Positions 42,185 to 56,400 of a stretch of DNA of 64,000 nucleotides are shown one piece after another. A program made the translations under genes and the position numbers. The stretch's first letter is position 1. Each line of letters opens with the position of its first letter. The notes under the pieces were generated by a model, which ran no database searches, was not told the origin of the DNA, and saw only the letters and a list, made by a program, of their open reading frames with translations. The DNA comes from an uncultured Parafilimonas sp. Lineage in GTDB: Bacteria; Bacteroidota; Bacteroidia; Chitinophagales; Chitinophagaceae. The stretch is from NCBI GenBank assembly GCA_903882935.1, contig CAIRZB010000070.1:52273-116272 (forward strand), given 5' to 3'.

Positions 42185-42703
42185 TTAAAAATCCTTTTTT
42201 ACGGCCCCTGACAAATCCGACAAAATTAATATCAACCCGTCTGCGTACTTGCCTTGCTTTAAAAGGCCTATATGCGGCTGCACACTGGCCGTAAAAGCTT
42301 TTTGTATACTGGTTTTCCAGTTTGCCAGGCTGGCTGTGTCGTTTTGCACGGGGGTATTCGCCTTAAAGCTAAGCACCCTAAATTCTTTTGAGAGAAATAT
42401 AGCCACATGCAATCCGTTGCCGTACTGGAACAACACGCTGTCGGCCTGTTGGGCAAAGTCGTTGGCATTTTCTTTGGTGGTATTGTTACTGCCAAATGTT
42501 ATTACGGAAACTGGTATATTGGTTTTAAACACAAACATGGTACAGGTGGAATCGAGCTGGCTTTTTTCTGCATCTGTCAACAAACTCTCCCAGTCGTTTA
42601 CATTGCCCGACAAGTGGGGTATTTTCAGCACACTGTTTTGGGCGGCCGCTTGCTGCACGAATACAATAAACAAAACGGTAACAACAAAAAAGCATTTTGC
42701 CAT
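42185..42703 (-). CDS. TPM-domain secreted protein
   Basis: A 172-residue protein from ATG 42703 with signal peptide MAKCFFVVTVLFIVFVQQAAAQ; an earlier in-frame ATG at 42739 adds 12 residues. The mature part has the TPM-fold pattern: VNDWESLLTDAEKSQLDSTC, TNIPVSVITFGSNN, VLFQYGNGLHVAIFLSKEFRVLSF and a C-terminal GLLKQGKYADGLI. TPM domains occur in envelope proteins of acid-phosphatase-like type or in assembly factors. No C-terminal membrane helix is present, so it should be free in the periplasm. Confidence 0.82.
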   Translation of the reverse strand: MAKCFFVVTVLFIVFVQQAAAQNSVLKIPHLSGNVNDWESLLTDAEKSQLDSTCTMFVFKTNIPVSVITFGSNNTTKENANDFAQQADSVLFQYGNGLHVAIFLSKEFRVLSFKANTPVQNDTASLANWKTSIQKAFTASVQPHIGLLKQGKYADGLILILSDLSGAVKKDF

Positions 42704-42931
42704 ACGATGGTGGATATTTAAAAAATGAAAATACGCCACAAATAAAAACCCCCAGGTTAATTTTACAATACGGTTCGTTCATCTGCCACCATTCAACCAA
42801 CTCATTTTGTTTTGTACTATGTGCAAAGTGAATTAATTGCAAAATTCGCATGGTTACCCTAAGGGGTGCGTAACCATGGTTGGTTATTGTATTATATTGC
42901 CGGTGAATATTAACAAGATAAAAAAAATTGC

Positions 42932-44671
42932 ATGAAAACCTTACCGGCCCTGCTTGCTGCAACCCTCCTTGCCCTAACAGCTTTTAGCCAAGCCCCTAAA
43001 ATTGTTTGGGGTAATGAATTTAAAATGAGCAAAGGCAGCACAGATTTGCAAGTGGTGCTGAGCGACAACAGCGGTGTGTATCTGCAGGAAAGCCATGCCG
43101 TGTTAACCAGCTATTTTGTAATAGGGGCCACCACCAGGCAATCTGCCACACTGGTAAAGTTAGACAAGAACTTGGCCGAGCAATACCGCAACGATTTTAA
43201 CAAAGAGCTGAGGGGCAAAGAGTTTGACCGCTTTTTTGCCGTGCAGGACAAACTATACATTTTGGCAACGGATTACAGCCGCCGTGAAAAAACCCTAACC
43301 CTGTTTGCCGCCAGGGTGGATAAAGGCACGGGCGATTTGGCCGGCGATTGGGCCCAACTGGCAAGCTGGCAAAAAGAAGAAAAAAGCGATGCCATACACT
43401 ACAAAGTATCCACCAATGCGGACAGTACAAACCTAATATTGGTAAGCAGTGTGCAGGGTACCGGCAGAAACAGTTACCAAGTGCAGTTGTTCGACATAAA
43501 CCTTAAGGCCCTTGGCGGCACCGTAAACGTGAGCAATGAGTTTGACCCAAAAACTTTTCAACTGGAAGATGTACTGTACACCAGCAATAAAAAAATTGTA
43601 TTGGTAGGCCGAAGATATGAGTACCAAGAAGGTAAGCGCAAGAAAGACAAGTTTTTAGACTTTGTGAATTACAACATACGCATTTACGACAGCAAGGGCA
43701 AGCAACAAAACGAGGTTAACACCGAAATTAATGGCAAGTGGCTGGTAAGCACCAAGGTATTGCAGGAGCCCGATAAGGACCTTGTGATAGCAGCATTTTA
43801 CAGCAACGAGAAAAAAGGTAAGAACATTGACGGCCTGTTGGTGCAGCGCATTGACCCTAACACTGGCAGCGTTGTAACCACCAGCCAAAAAGAAATAAAC
43901 ACATCGTTGATAACAGCCGCGGAGGACGAAAACGCTGCAACTACCGACGACGAAAAGGACGAGGAGAGCCGCAAAGAAAGGAAGGAACGCGAAAAGTTTG
44001 ACAAAATAAAAGACGAAGGGGAGGGTTTTTCCCGCTATATGCGCTTTAAGAACATTTTTTACACGCCCGACCAAGGGCTGGTGATACTGGCCGAAAAATA
44101 CTACCAATACACCTATACCACCACCCAGTACAACAACGGCTTTAATGGCATGCCAGGCAGTTGGACATACTCAACCTATACCGTGTACGAAACTGGCGAC
44201 TTGATGATGTGCAAAATTGACGCAGGCGGCAACATTGGTTGGCTGAATGTGTTGCCCAAAGAGCAACGCGAGGTTATTGGCGGATCCACCACCAGCTACG
44301 GTGGTTTTAGCGTGGGCAGCTATTATTTTTTCACCTACGACAGGCCTTTTTATTCAGGCTTTGGGGCATTGCAAAACGGCAACAACATACACATTGTTTT
44401 TAACGACCATGCAGCCAACGCCGGTGTGTTGCAATTAGGCCAGCGTATAAAAAAGGAAACTTATTTTAGGCACAGCGATTGTTTTAACCTAACGCTTGAT
44501 GCAACTACCGGCAAATACACCCGCAAGGTGTTTTTTAGCAACAAGGATGTGCCCACCGCCATGCCGCGTATGGGTGCCATTGTAGGCAATAGCCTATACA
44601 TTGTTGGCCGCGATGACCGTATTTTTGGCCGAACCAAAGTGGCGGTGGCCAAAATAACAGCGGATAATTAA
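42932..44671 (+). CDS. Large secreted hypothetical protein
   Basis: A 579-residue protein with signal peptide MKTLPALLAATLLALTAFSQ. The body looks like beta-propeller-type repeats (LYILATDYSRREKTLTLFAARVD, IVLVGRRYEYQEGKRKKD, LVILAEKYYQYTYTTTQYNN). An acidic/basic insert (about 327-360; AAEDENAATTDDEKDEESRK, then ERKEREKFDK) lies between them. The end HSDCFNLTLDATTGKYTRKV to KVAVAKITADN lacks a T9SS domain. Similar unnamed proteins occur in many Bacteroidota; I cannot assign a function. It is transcribed alone, convergent with the reductase gene. Confidence 0.8.
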   Translation: MKTLPALLAATLLALTAFSQAPKIVWGNEFKMSKGSTDLQVVLSDNSGVYLQESHAVLTSYFVIGATTRQSATLVKLDKNLAEQYRNDFNKELRGKEFDRFFAVQDKLYILATDYSRREKTLTLFAARVDKGTGDLAGDWAQLASWQKEEKSDAIHYKVSTNADSTNLILVSSVQGTGRNSYQVQLFDINLKALGGTVNVSNEFDPKTFQLEDVLYTSNKKIVLVGRRYEYQEGKRKKDKFLDFVNYNIRIYDSKGKQQNEVNTEINGKWLVSTKVLQEPDKDLVIAAFYSNEKKGKNIDGLLVQRIDPNTGSVVTTSQKEINTSLITAAEDENAATTDDEKDEESRKERKEREKFDKIKDEGEGFSRYMRFKNIFYTPDQGLVILAEKYYQYTYTTTQYNNGFNGMPGSWTYSTYTVYETGDLMMCKIDAGGNIGWLNVLPKEQREVIGGSTTSYGGFSVGSYYFFTYDRPFYSGFGALQNGNNIHIVFNDHAANAGVLQLGQRIKKETYFRHSDCFNLTLDATTGKYTRKVFFSNKDVPTAMPRMGAIVGNSLYIVGRDDRIFGRTKVAVAKITADN

Positions 44672-44697
44672 CGCAGGTAATTTAGCAGCTTTATATA

Positions 44698-45282
44698 TTA
44701 CCCAATGGCACCCGCTGTGCTGTTGGGTTTTTTAATTTCGTACACCAGTTCAACAATGCCGTTTTTATAGGCCGTTACGTTTTTTAGGTGCAGGGGCTTT
44801 TCCTGCCCAATTTGGTCGTAAAACGGTGTGCCGCCGCCTAATATAATAGGAAGGATTGACTGCCGTATTTCATCGGCCAAATCTGCTTGAATAAACGCTT
44901 TGGTAACGTTGGCACCCCCTACCACCCAAACGTTTTTATAGCGCGGTTTCAGGCGTTCCTCCACCAGCTGGCGCAGGCTGCCGTTAAAAATCTCAACCGT
45001 GGGCTTTTCAACCGGCAGTGGGTGGTGGCTTAGCACAATAGCCGGTGTATCGCCATACACCCAGCCATAGGCCTTAGAAAGCTCCAGCGCAAGCTCGTAC
45101 GTGCGCGCGCCCATCACGTAGCAGTCAATTGTTTTAAGAAATGCCGCCACATCCTGCCCGCCAGCCCCTTGCTCATAATGGTCGGCTGTTTCAAACCAGC
45201 CCATGCTGTTGTCGGTTTTGGCAATGTAGCCGTCCAGGCTGCTCACCATGTGTATGGATATATTAAATGTTTCAGTGGCCAT
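44698..45282 (-). CDS. Dihydrofolate reductase/RibD-fold family protein
   Basis: A 194-residue protein from ATG 45282 (MATETFNISIHMVSSLDGYIA); upstream codons to 45339 are rejected as they encode a Pro-rich non-family lead. The RibD C-terminal/DHFR fold is seen in SSLDGYIAKTDNSMGWFE, CYVMGARTYE, AIVLSHHPL, VWVVGGANVTKAFIQADLADE and LPIILGGGTPFYDQIG. Substrate is unknown; such enzymes use NADPH on diverse small molecules. Confidence 0.9.
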   Translation of the reverse strand: MATETFNISIHMVSSLDGYIAKTDNSMGWFETADHYEQGAGGQDVAAFLKTIDCYVMGARTYELALELSKAYGWVYGDTPAIVLSHHPLPVEKPTVEIFNGSLRQLVEERLKPRYKNVWVVGGANVTKAFIQADLADEIRQSILPIILGGGTPFYDQIGQEKPLHLKNVTAYKNGIVELVYEIKKPNSTAGAIG

Positions 45283-45623
45283 ATGGGTGTGTTTTAAAAT
45301 GTATGGTTTTAATGGCTTTCTGTTTGGTGGCGGGTGCATCCTTTTCTGCAGCCCTGCAAATCGCTACTGCTTTTAGGCTTGTAAAACCGTTTAAATATAG
45401 TTTTTTTGGGCAGATACTGGCACAGCCGTGCAGTAGCACTTTGTTTAACAAATATAGGGATTGGGGTAATGTTTTGTTGCCATTAAAATGTAAGCCGCCA
45501 AAAATTATCTGGCTTATGTTCCAGGTTTTTTTATTGCAAGCATTTACCGGTACTTATTTTCGTACACTTAAACCCGCCTGAACATAATGTTGCCATTTTG
45601 CCATAATTCTGCAATCTTTTAGC

Positions 45624-48830
<3,207 letters not shown>

Positions 48831-48840
48831 TACAACAATT

Positions 48841-48881
48841 CAAACGGGCGGCATCTTTACCAAATAGGTGCCGCCCGTTTG
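48841..48881 (+). terminator. Hairpin after lacZ
   Basis: Perfect 13-base-pair stem (CAAACGGGCGGCA 48841-48853 with TGCCGCCCGTTTG 48869-48881) and a 15-base loop, eleven bases after the lacZ stop codon. No T-run follows. Confidence 0.7.
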
Positions 48882-48998
48882 CGTAAAAGGTCTTGCTAAC
48901 CATCGCAAAGCTGCCACAACATATGGTTAACGGGCCTTTTACCTCGGCTGTACAGCTTTAAGAAGGAGGCGATTAGCTAAAATGATAATGTACCCAAT

Positions 48999-49727
48999 AT
49001 GACAAAGAGATTGCTAGAAGTTTGTGCTTTTGCCATAGAAAGCTGCCGCATTGCCGAAAAAGTGGGTGCCGCAAGGGTTGAATTATGTGCCAACCCCATT
49101 GAGGGTGGCACCACCCCAGCGTACGGCACTATTAAGCAAGTGCGCGATAGTATTTCCATTGGTTTGTACCCTATTATACGGCCACGCTCAGGCAATTATT
49201 ATTACACGCCTGATGAGTACCAGATGATAAAGGCGGATATTATGGCCTGCCGCAGCCTGCATTGCGACGGCATATCGGTAGGCACCCAAACCATACACGG
49301 CGAAATTGACACCGACTGGCTGAAACGCATTGTGGAATGGGCCGGCCCCATGGGGGTTACCTGCAACCGCGCTTTCGATGGCACACCCGACCCATTTAAG
49401 GCACTGGAAGATATTATTGCCTGCGGTTGCGAACGGGTGCTAACATCGGGGCAGCAAACGGCCGCGCCCGACGCCGCGGGGCTGTTGGGGCAACTGGTTC
49501 AACAGGCGGGCAGCCGCATAGTTATAATGCCCGGCGCAGGGGTTAAATCGGCTAACTTGGCAAAGCTGGTGCGGGCCAGCAACGCCACGGAATATCATTC
49601 ATCGGCAAGGGTGGCGGCACCTAACCCACTTACCTACATCAATACCGCTGTAAATGATTATGGCCATGTTTACATAGCTGATGAGGAAGAACTACGCAAA
49701 ATGGTGGCCATTTTGCAGCAGGGGTAG
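48999..49727 (+). CDS. cutC: CutC family protein
   Basis: A 242-residue TIM-barrel protein: LLEVCAFAIESCRIAEKVGAARVELCANPIEGGTTPAYG at its start, then IIRPRSGNYYYTPDEYQMI, DGISVGTQTIHGEID, VTCNRAFDGTPDP, ERVLTSGQQTAAPDAAGLL and GAGVKSANLAKLV, EYHSSAR. All are CutC signatures. The family was named for copper tolerance in E. coli; its true activity is unclear. It has no link to the sugar genes beside it other than closeness. It ends before a bidirectional terminator. Confidence 0.95.
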   Translation: MTKRLLEVCAFAIESCRIAEKVGAARVELCANPIEGGTTPAYGTIKQVRDSISIGLYPIIRPRSGNYYYTPDEYQMIKADIMACRSLHCDGISVGTQTIHGEIDTDWLKRIVEWAGPMGVTCNRAFDGTPDPFKALEDIIACGCERVLTSGQQTAAPDAAGLLGQLVQQAGSRIVIMPGAGVKSANLAKLVRASNATEYHSSARVAAPNPLTYINTAVNDYGHVYIADEEELRKMVAILQQG

Positions 49728-49784
49728 ATTGGGTTAATTGCGTAACGTTGCGACTGAAAAGACAAGACCCACAAATTGGCATAA

Positions 49785-49821
49785 AAAAAGGGTTGCAATC
49801 AAATAGATAGCAGCCCTTTTT
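49785..49821. terminator. Bidirectional terminator between cutC and the T9SS dehydrogenase gene
   Basis: A 12-base-pair stem with one G-U pair (AAAAAGGGTTGC 49785-49796 with GCAGCCCTTTTT 49810-49821). A-runs on the left and T-runs on the right serve both strands of this convergent gene pair. Confidence 0.8.
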
Positions 49822-49844
49822 AGGACTATATACAAACTCTTTTA

Positions 49845-52805
49845 TCAACGACTGATAACTATTTTCTCCGTTCTGATGGCTTTGCCGTTTTTGTCGGCAA
49901 CCCTAAGGATGTACAGGCCAGGCGATAGGCGGCTAACATCTATGGGCGAGGCCTTTTGGGCCAGTAGCTGCTTTTTAACCATCCGCCCGTTTAGGTCGTA
50001 CAGTAGGGCAGAGCGGGCATTGTCAGCCGAATAATTATACACAATAACGTACTGGCTGGCCGGGTTGGGGTACACGTCCAGCGTTTTGTTGGCTACTTCG
50101 TTTTTCGGAACATCTTGTAATGGTTTGTGGGGGTTGGCTACGGTACCCGGAACGTAGGTAAACTCAAGGATGGTGCCGGGGTTGGCCGGTGAACTTAATG
50201 CTTGCCCTGTAGGCCCAAAAGTTGAGCCGCTTGAGTCGCAAGCCACATAAATCTTTAAGCCGTCTGGCGATACCACCACATCCCTAAAACGGCCGAGGCC
50301 TTTAAAATAATTGATGGTGTCAGAAATGATAGACAGGCCGTCGTTGCTAAGTTTGTAACGTATCACTGCGCCGCCTTTCAGGGTGCCCACCAGCAGCGAG
50401 TTTTGCCAACCGGGTATGGCCGTACTGCCATAAAACTCTGTACCAGAAGGCGCCATGCTAGGCCAGGTCATGTTATTGGTATTGGTTACGGGCGGATTTT
50501 CAGACGGGAAGATGGAGCGGACCGGCTCCTTTACGTTTAGCAGCGCACAATTGGCCTGCTCGTTCACAATCACAAAATGGGCCAACGTGTCACCGTTGTA
50601 ATTGCCGTCGCAAAATCCCGATACTTCAGGCCACCCATAGTTGCGGCCACGCTCAATAATGTTTATTTCATCGTCGCTATACGGGCCGTGTTCACTGCTG
50701 TACAAAATATTTGCACCGCCTACATTGCCCCAAACCAAGCCTTGTGGGTTGCGGTGCCCAAGTGTGTACACCGGCGTTGGCTGGCCCGTGCTGGTGCCGG
50801 TAAACGGATTGTCTGTAGGTATCCACGATCCGCCAATAGAGTCGGTGTTAAGCCTCAGTATCTTTCCTTCCAGCGTGTCTATATTTTGTGCATTTTCATT
50901 CCTATTTATGTTTTGTAACTGTCCTGCGCCCATGTCGCCCACTGAATAGTACAGCTTTAAATCGGGGCCAATGGCAATTCTGGCAGCATTATGGTCAGTG
51001 CTTCCCGGTATATTTTCCAACACGGTAACAGGTGCCACCAATTGCTGGTTTACTGAGTCGTAGGTGTACCTTTCAACCCTTGTTTTACGGTAAAGGGTAC
51101 CACTGGAGGAATACGTGTAAGAAATGTATACCCAAGGTTTGCCTTGGTTAAACTGTGGGTGCAGGGCAATGCCCATCAACCCGTCCTGGCCACCTAGCTG
51201 CACCATTTTCGCGCCCAATGTCAACACAACTTTTTTAACCCCTGTTGTGGGGTTTACAAAGCTTACGGTGCCGGCAAAACGTTCGGTATACCAAATGTTG
51301 CCGTCAGGGCCATAAAACAGGTCGTGTGGTCCTCGCTGTTTGGCTATTATGGTACGCATCGTAAACTGCTCGTGGGCGGTGGTTGCGGTACCTGTGGTAA
51401 TGTTTAAGGCCGCACTGGCTGCCGATAGGTTGCCTGTTGAATCCTTGGCTTTTACAGTTATGGCATAGGTGCTGCTTGCTGCAAGGCCGGTAACGCTATA
51501 GGTGGTGCCAATGTCGGTTTTCGTGTTTATCTTAACACCATTGCGAAAAATATCATACCCCGTAACTTTCACATTGTCGGTGGAGGCCGTCCATCCCAAC
51601 GTAAACGATGTGTTGGTTGCGTTGCTTGCGGTAAGGTTGGTTGGCGGGGTTGGCGCAATGGTATCTTTGGCTTGTGCCGTGGTTATCTTTACCGCAGTAC
51701 TTGCAGCGGATTGGTTACCGGCGGCATCAACAGCTGTTACAGTGGCCGTGTAGGCCGTATTGGCGGCAAGCGCGGTTGCGTTGAAAGAGGTGGCGGTGTT
51801 TAATGCCGCATTGGCCTTTACGCCGTTTAAGTAAATGTTGTAGCCACTAACGCCTACGTTATCAGTGGAGGCCTTCCAACTTAGGGTAAACGAGGTGGCG
51901 GCTACGCTGGTTGCGGCCAGCGTGGTTGGTGCTGACGGGGCAATGGTATCTTGAGCCGTGCTTACATTAAGCGCAGCGCTTTGTGCGCTTTGGTTGCCTG
52001 CGGCATCCAGAGCACTTACAGTAATGCTGTAAGCAGTATTGGGAGCCAACCCTGTTACGTTGAATGAAGTGGTTGTATTGGTGGCAGAATTTATTTTAAC
52101 ACCGTTACGGTAAATGTTGTACCCAGCCACACCAACATTGTCTGTGGAGGCCGCCCAGCTTACCGTGAAGCTGGTTAGCGCTACGGCTGATGCCTTAAGC
52201 GTTGTTGGCACAGAAGGCGGTATACTGTCGGTAGTAATATTGTTAGTTGATAACACCGTACCTGGTATTACTTGGCTTGGGGCGGTGGTTTTGCCGCCTG
52301 GTAGCGACCAGCCTACGGCCATATTGTCATTACCTGTGCTTTGCTTCATTAGCACTTCCACGTAGTATTTGGTGCCTTTTACCAACACAATGGATTTCGA
52401 TTTTTGGGTGCTGTACTTTGTCCATTGCAGTGCGGTGGTAGCAGCAGTGTTGTAGGCTATTTTAACTTTGTTGGCAGCACTGCTTGTAGTGCTAAGCCAA
52501 AGCTCCGCGGCATCATCGCTGGCTATCCAGAACACATAATTGCCGGTTGTTGGCGGGCATATATAACCATACACCTTCATGCCATAGTTGGTGGTGCTTG
52601 TATTAGTAGGAATTTGGAACGATGTTAATGTACCCGTAGATGAAGGGTTATTGGGATAATTGGCGTTTGCCGTTAGGTTGCTTACCTCAGTGCCAGTGAT
52701 ATTAGTCCATTTTTGGTAGTTGATGCTGCCAAGACCGGGACAGGTTTGCGATTTAGACACTGTTGATATAGCGGTAATAGCTAAGGCAAGTAAAATTTTT
52801 TTCAT
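49845..52805 (-). CDS. Secreted PA14-FnIII-sugar dehydrogenase with T9SS domain
   Basis: A 986-residue protein from ATG 52805 (MKKILLALAITAISTVSKSQ). Order: PA14 domain (~20-185; FWIASDDAAELWLSTTSS, then YYVEVLMKQSTG), three fibronectin type III domains each with VSWAASTDNVGVAGYNIYRNG-like cores, and a soluble glucose/sorbosone dehydrogenase propeller (~490-895; NIWYTERFAGTVSF, GIALHPQF, HNAARIAIGPDLKLYYSVGD, GHRNPQGLVWGN, SSEHGPYSDDEINIIERGRNYGWP). It ends in a T9SS domain (VYPNPASQYVIVYNYS to EKIVISR). It should be on the cell surface, where PA14/FnIII bind glycans and the propeller oxidises sugars (inference). It differs from the small dehydrogenase at 16873. Confidence 0.92.
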   Translation of the reverse strand: MKKILLALAITAISTVSKSQTCPGLGSINYQKWTNITGTEVSNLTANANYPNNPSSTGTLTSFQIPTNTSTTNYGMKVYGYICPPTTGNYVFWIASDDAAELWLSTTSSAANKVKIAYNTAATTALQWTKYSTQKSKSIVLVKGTKYYVEVLMKQSTGNDNMAVGWSLPGGKTTAPSQVIPGTVLSTNNITTDSIPPSVPTTLKASAVALTSFTVSWAASTDNVGVAGYNIYRNGVKINSATNTTTSFNVTGLAPNTAYSITVSALDAAGNQSAQSAALNVSTAQDTIAPSAPTTLAATSVAATSFTLSWKASTDNVGVSGYNIYLNGVKANAALNTATSFNATALAANTAYTATVTAVDAAGNQSAASTAVKITTAQAKDTIAPTPPTNLTASNATNTSFTLGWTASTDNVKVTGYDIFRNGVKINTKTDIGTTYSVTGLAASSTYAITVKAKDSTGNLSAASAALNITTGTATTAHEQFTMRTIIAKQRGPHDLFYGPDGNIWYTERFAGTVSFVNPTTGVKKVVLTLGAKMVQLGGQDGLMGIALHPQFNQGKPWVYISYTYSSSGTLYRKTRVERYTYDSVNQQLVAPVTVLENIPGSTDHNAARIAIGPDLKLYYSVGDMGAGQLQNINRNENAQNIDTLEGKILRLNTDSIGGSWIPTDNPFTGTSTGQPTPVYTLGHRNPQGLVWGNVGGANILYSSEHGPYSDDEINIIERGRNYGWPEVSGFCDGNYNGDTLAHFVIVNEQANCALLNVKEPVRSIFPSENPPVTNTNNMTWPSMAPSGTEFYGSTAIPGWQNSLLVGTLKGGAVIRYKLSNDGLSIISDTINYFKGLGRFRDVVVSPDGLKIYVACDSSGSTFGPTGQALSSPANPGTILEFTYVPGTVANPHKPLQDVPKNEVANKTLDVYPNPASQYVIVYNYSADNARSALLYDLNGRMVKKQLLAQKASPIDVSRLSPGLYILRVADKNGKAIRTEKIVISR

Positions 52806-53445
52806 TGGGGAGAGTAAGTAGTATAAAAAAAAAGACACTTTAAGAGTATAAAAGTATTTGATTTTTTTTACGTCTGTAAAAACAATTTTGCAATTGTTTT
52901 ATTTAAGTAAAATTTAATGGGTTTTAATGATTTTTTTATAGAATGTGCGGCTTTGTCGGAAGCATATTTTTAGGGCAATTCAGAACAAGGTAATTCAGTA
53001 ACGTAAGAACTTCGTTACAAAGATTTACAAAGTGGGAGTACCCGTACAGTAGTTGGTGGCTTAGTAGTAAGCGTCAGCAACTTAACGGCTTAACACCAAG
53101 ATGGACCTTTACCCGGCCCGAAAGCGTGGTAATCGCAGGTGCTTATACACTTAACGTTAAAAACGCGCTGGGTTGCAGGCATACTGCGGCCATAACCCTT
53201 GTTACGCGGCAGTTAAGGGTTCTTTTTGCATAGTGGGTGAAACTTTAGGGTATAATTTCCCTGCCGAGTCATTAAATATCACTTAAAACGCTTTCCGGCA
53301 ACAATATGCGCACCCGTTTTGTATTTTAACGGTTACCTTTATTAAAAAGTATGGGCCAATATTTTTATTTGGGCTCTAAATGATAGCTTTTTTTTTAAGT
53401 CATGCTCCTGTTTTTTTATTGTTAATCCAATATGCCTGCTATTAC
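52806..53445. other. Intergenic region with a gene remnant
   Basis: A 640-base gap between divergent genes. It includes AT-rich sequence (52840-52930) likely to hold the promoter of the dehydrogenase gene, and then the coding remnant listed separately (53033-53233). From 53234 to 53445 I see no gene; ATTTTAACGGTTACC and TTACCTTTATT near 53330 are the closest to promoter motifs. Confidence 0.4.
53033..53233 (+). pseudogene. Remnant of a PKD/SprB-like repeat protein
   Basis: One open frame (no start codon) reads WEYPYSSWWLSSKRQQLNG, LTPRWTFTRPESVVIAGAYT and LNVKNALGCRHTAAITLVT before stopping at 53231. The second part follows the pattern of Ig-like/SprB repeats (AGxYTLxVxxxxGCxxTAxITL), common in surface adhesins exported by T9SS. 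No intact gene is present, so this is a fragment left by deletion or gene decay. Confidence 0.45.
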
Positions 53446-56400
53446 ATGCCTTCCTTTATAAAAATTTCCTTGCTAAAGAGATACCTTCTCGTAGCCTCTG
53501 GTTTAACAGTGGCTGGTTTGGTGCTTTTTTACTACATCATACAGCAGGGGCTTGCTGGCGCACAAAATTTAACAAGGGACGAAACCACCGTGCTGAACAT
53601 GCTGGACAACCTTGACAAATTGAATGGCGCATTTATATTGATTGAAAATAATGAAAAACGCATATTACATCGCGTAGGCAAAACAACTGCCACCGAGATT
53701 AATCGCGCATATAATTTGGTTGACAGTACCCTGCTTGCCATTGACAGCTTTGCAAATGGCCGGTTTTTCAGCCGGTCTGCAATAGCGGAGTTTATTACAT
53801 TATCCGAACAAAAAATGGCCCGCTCAAAGCAGCTTATTGCCCCTGGTAACGGCGGCAACCAAACTGCCCCCAAAATATTGCTGCAAAACGAAATTGATGA
53901 CACTTTAGGCAACGCCTATATGCGCAAATACAATGCATTATTTGCAACCGGCCGCCTGTACGTGCTTGATTTTCAAAAGGCCCACATCGATTCTTCTGCC
54001 CGTGCCTTTGCAACGGCAAGAATTTATTGTTTGTTGGTGTTTTTTGGCCTTTTGTTTGTTGTTTGGCAATCACTTAAAAATTTAAACAGGCAGGAGAGGC
54101 TGATTAATGAAAACAAAACCTACAGGGATATTATAGAAAACAGCCAGTCATTGGTAACGGTAACTGACGAACACTTTAAGCTAAAGTATTGCAACAGTGC
54201 CACAGAAAGGCTGCTGGGCAAAACAAACAATGAACTGATTGGAAAAAGCCCTGAATTGTTTTTTATGCCGGCAATTGAAGGCGTTTCGCTGGCAGCCTGC
54301 GTAGCAAATGCTAAAGCCGAAGGTGGATGGGCTGGGGAGTTTACCGCCACTGATGCCAGCGGTAACATTGTTAACCTACACTCGAACATTAGTGTTTTGT
54401 ACAATCAGCGTAATGAACTACTCGGGTGTTTTGCTGTACATTCCAATGTAACGGCCTTAAAACTGGCCCAGCAAAAGGCGGAAAGTCTTTCTGCTGAATT
54501 GCAACAGTTAAACAACGAGCTTACCAGTAGGGTGCAGGAGCAAACAAAATTTATTACGGAGGTTTTTTCGAGGGTTAATGAGGATTTTGTTGGCGCAGAC
54601 AAGCAATTTGCTATTACATACGTAAATGCAGCGCAAGTATTTAGTGACCGTGATATTGTTTTGGGCCAAACGAACTTGTTAACCATTTTGGCTGATATTA
54701 CAACCGCAGAAAATGTGGGCATTGTTAAAAATGCTTTTGACACCCAACAACCTTACAGTTTTGAATTTATACCTACCGGCAACAAGAGCTGGTTTAAACT
54801 GTCAATTTATCCCACTGCAACGGGGCTGTCGTTGTATTTTATGAACATCACAAACGAAAAAACGGCTGCAACCGAGCTGGAGAAACTAAAAAATCTTTAC
54901 AATTTCAGCAGTGTTTTGAATGAAATGATACTGCGGTCGGTATCAGAAATTGCAATTTTTGCGGGTATCTGTAAACTGGCCGCAGGACTTGAGCATATTG
55001 CGTTTTGTGTTGTAACGCTTTACGACGAGCAAAATGACCGCTTGATACCAATACAATGGTCGGGCAACGGCAGCGATTACCTTAAAAGCATAGCTGCGAT
55101 AAAGCCACTCAGCCCTGAAACTGGCAAAGGCCCGGTTGGCCACGTGGTGCGAACAGGCGATTATTACTATTGCAACGACATTGACAATGACCCTGCATAC
55201 GCCCCTTGGCGGGATAGTGCTGCTAAACGGGGTTTTAAATCGAGCATCGCCCTGCCAATAAAAAAGCGCGGAAAGTTATACGGCCTATTAAGCATGTATG
55301 CCAGCGTACTCCATTTTTTTTCTGATGAAGGTTTGGCTGTAGTGCTGCGGGTAATTGACAATATCAATTATGCGATGCAAAATTTTGCCATGGCAGAAGA
55401 CAGCAAGAAAGCCCAAGAACAATTGCAGTTGGTGTCTTCAGCGATTGACCAGAGACATTCGCCAGTGATAGTAACTGATTTGCAGCGAAATATTATTTAT
55501 GCCAACCTGGCATTTTGCGAAAGGGCCGCTATGCCTGTACAAAAAATTGTTGGCAGAAATATTAGGGAAGTAAGGGCTTTGCTGCCGGGCGGTAAAGCAG
55601 CACCAACTGATTTAGACGATATTTTATTTAAAGAACACCGTTGGAAAGGCGAGTTTTATTCAAAGGATGCCAGCGGGTTGGAAACATGGGAGTTGGTGGC
55701 AATCTCAGCCATACATGATTCTGACGGCACGGTAACACATTTTTCGGCGATTTCGGAGGATATAACAGAGCGGAAAAAATTGGAAATGGAGGAGAAAAAC
55801 CTTACGATTAATTTAATGCAAAGCAACCGGAGCCTTAAACAATTTTCATATGCTTTGTCGCATTACATAAGGGCCCCTTTATCAAACATACTGGCATTTA
55901 AGGAAATACTACAGGAAGATATGCCGGAAGAAGAGCTAAGGTTTGTGTTTGACAGCATGATAAAGTCAGCCGAGCACATTGACTTGGTTATTAAGGACAT
56001 TACCCCAATTTTGCACCAGCAGGAAGCGTCTGCCGACCATTTGGAAAAAATAGACTTTGAGCAAATTATGCGCAGGGTAAGCGATAACCTTGCCTACATG
56101 ATTGAGGAAAAGCAGGCCGTGATAAAGGCAGATTTTGATAGGGCCGGTTTTATTGTAACTGTCCGCAGTTATATCAAGAGTATTTTTTTAAACATTCTGT
56201 TAAACGCCATGCAATACGCCAAGGCAGGGAGCCACCCATTGGTGGAAATTTGGACGGAAAAGCAGGGTACTAACACCTTGATACACTTTAAAGATTACGG
56301 GCAGGGCATTGACTTGAGTAAACATAAAAACGAACTGTTCGGTTTGTATAAGCGGTTTAACTTTAGCGTACCTGGTAAGGGGCTTGGTTTGTATTCGGTA

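Noticed and set aside
45267..45581. 104-codon plus-strand frame between the reductase and lacZ genes
   Set aside because: Overlaps the start of the reductase gene on the other strand and shows no coding pattern beyond it.
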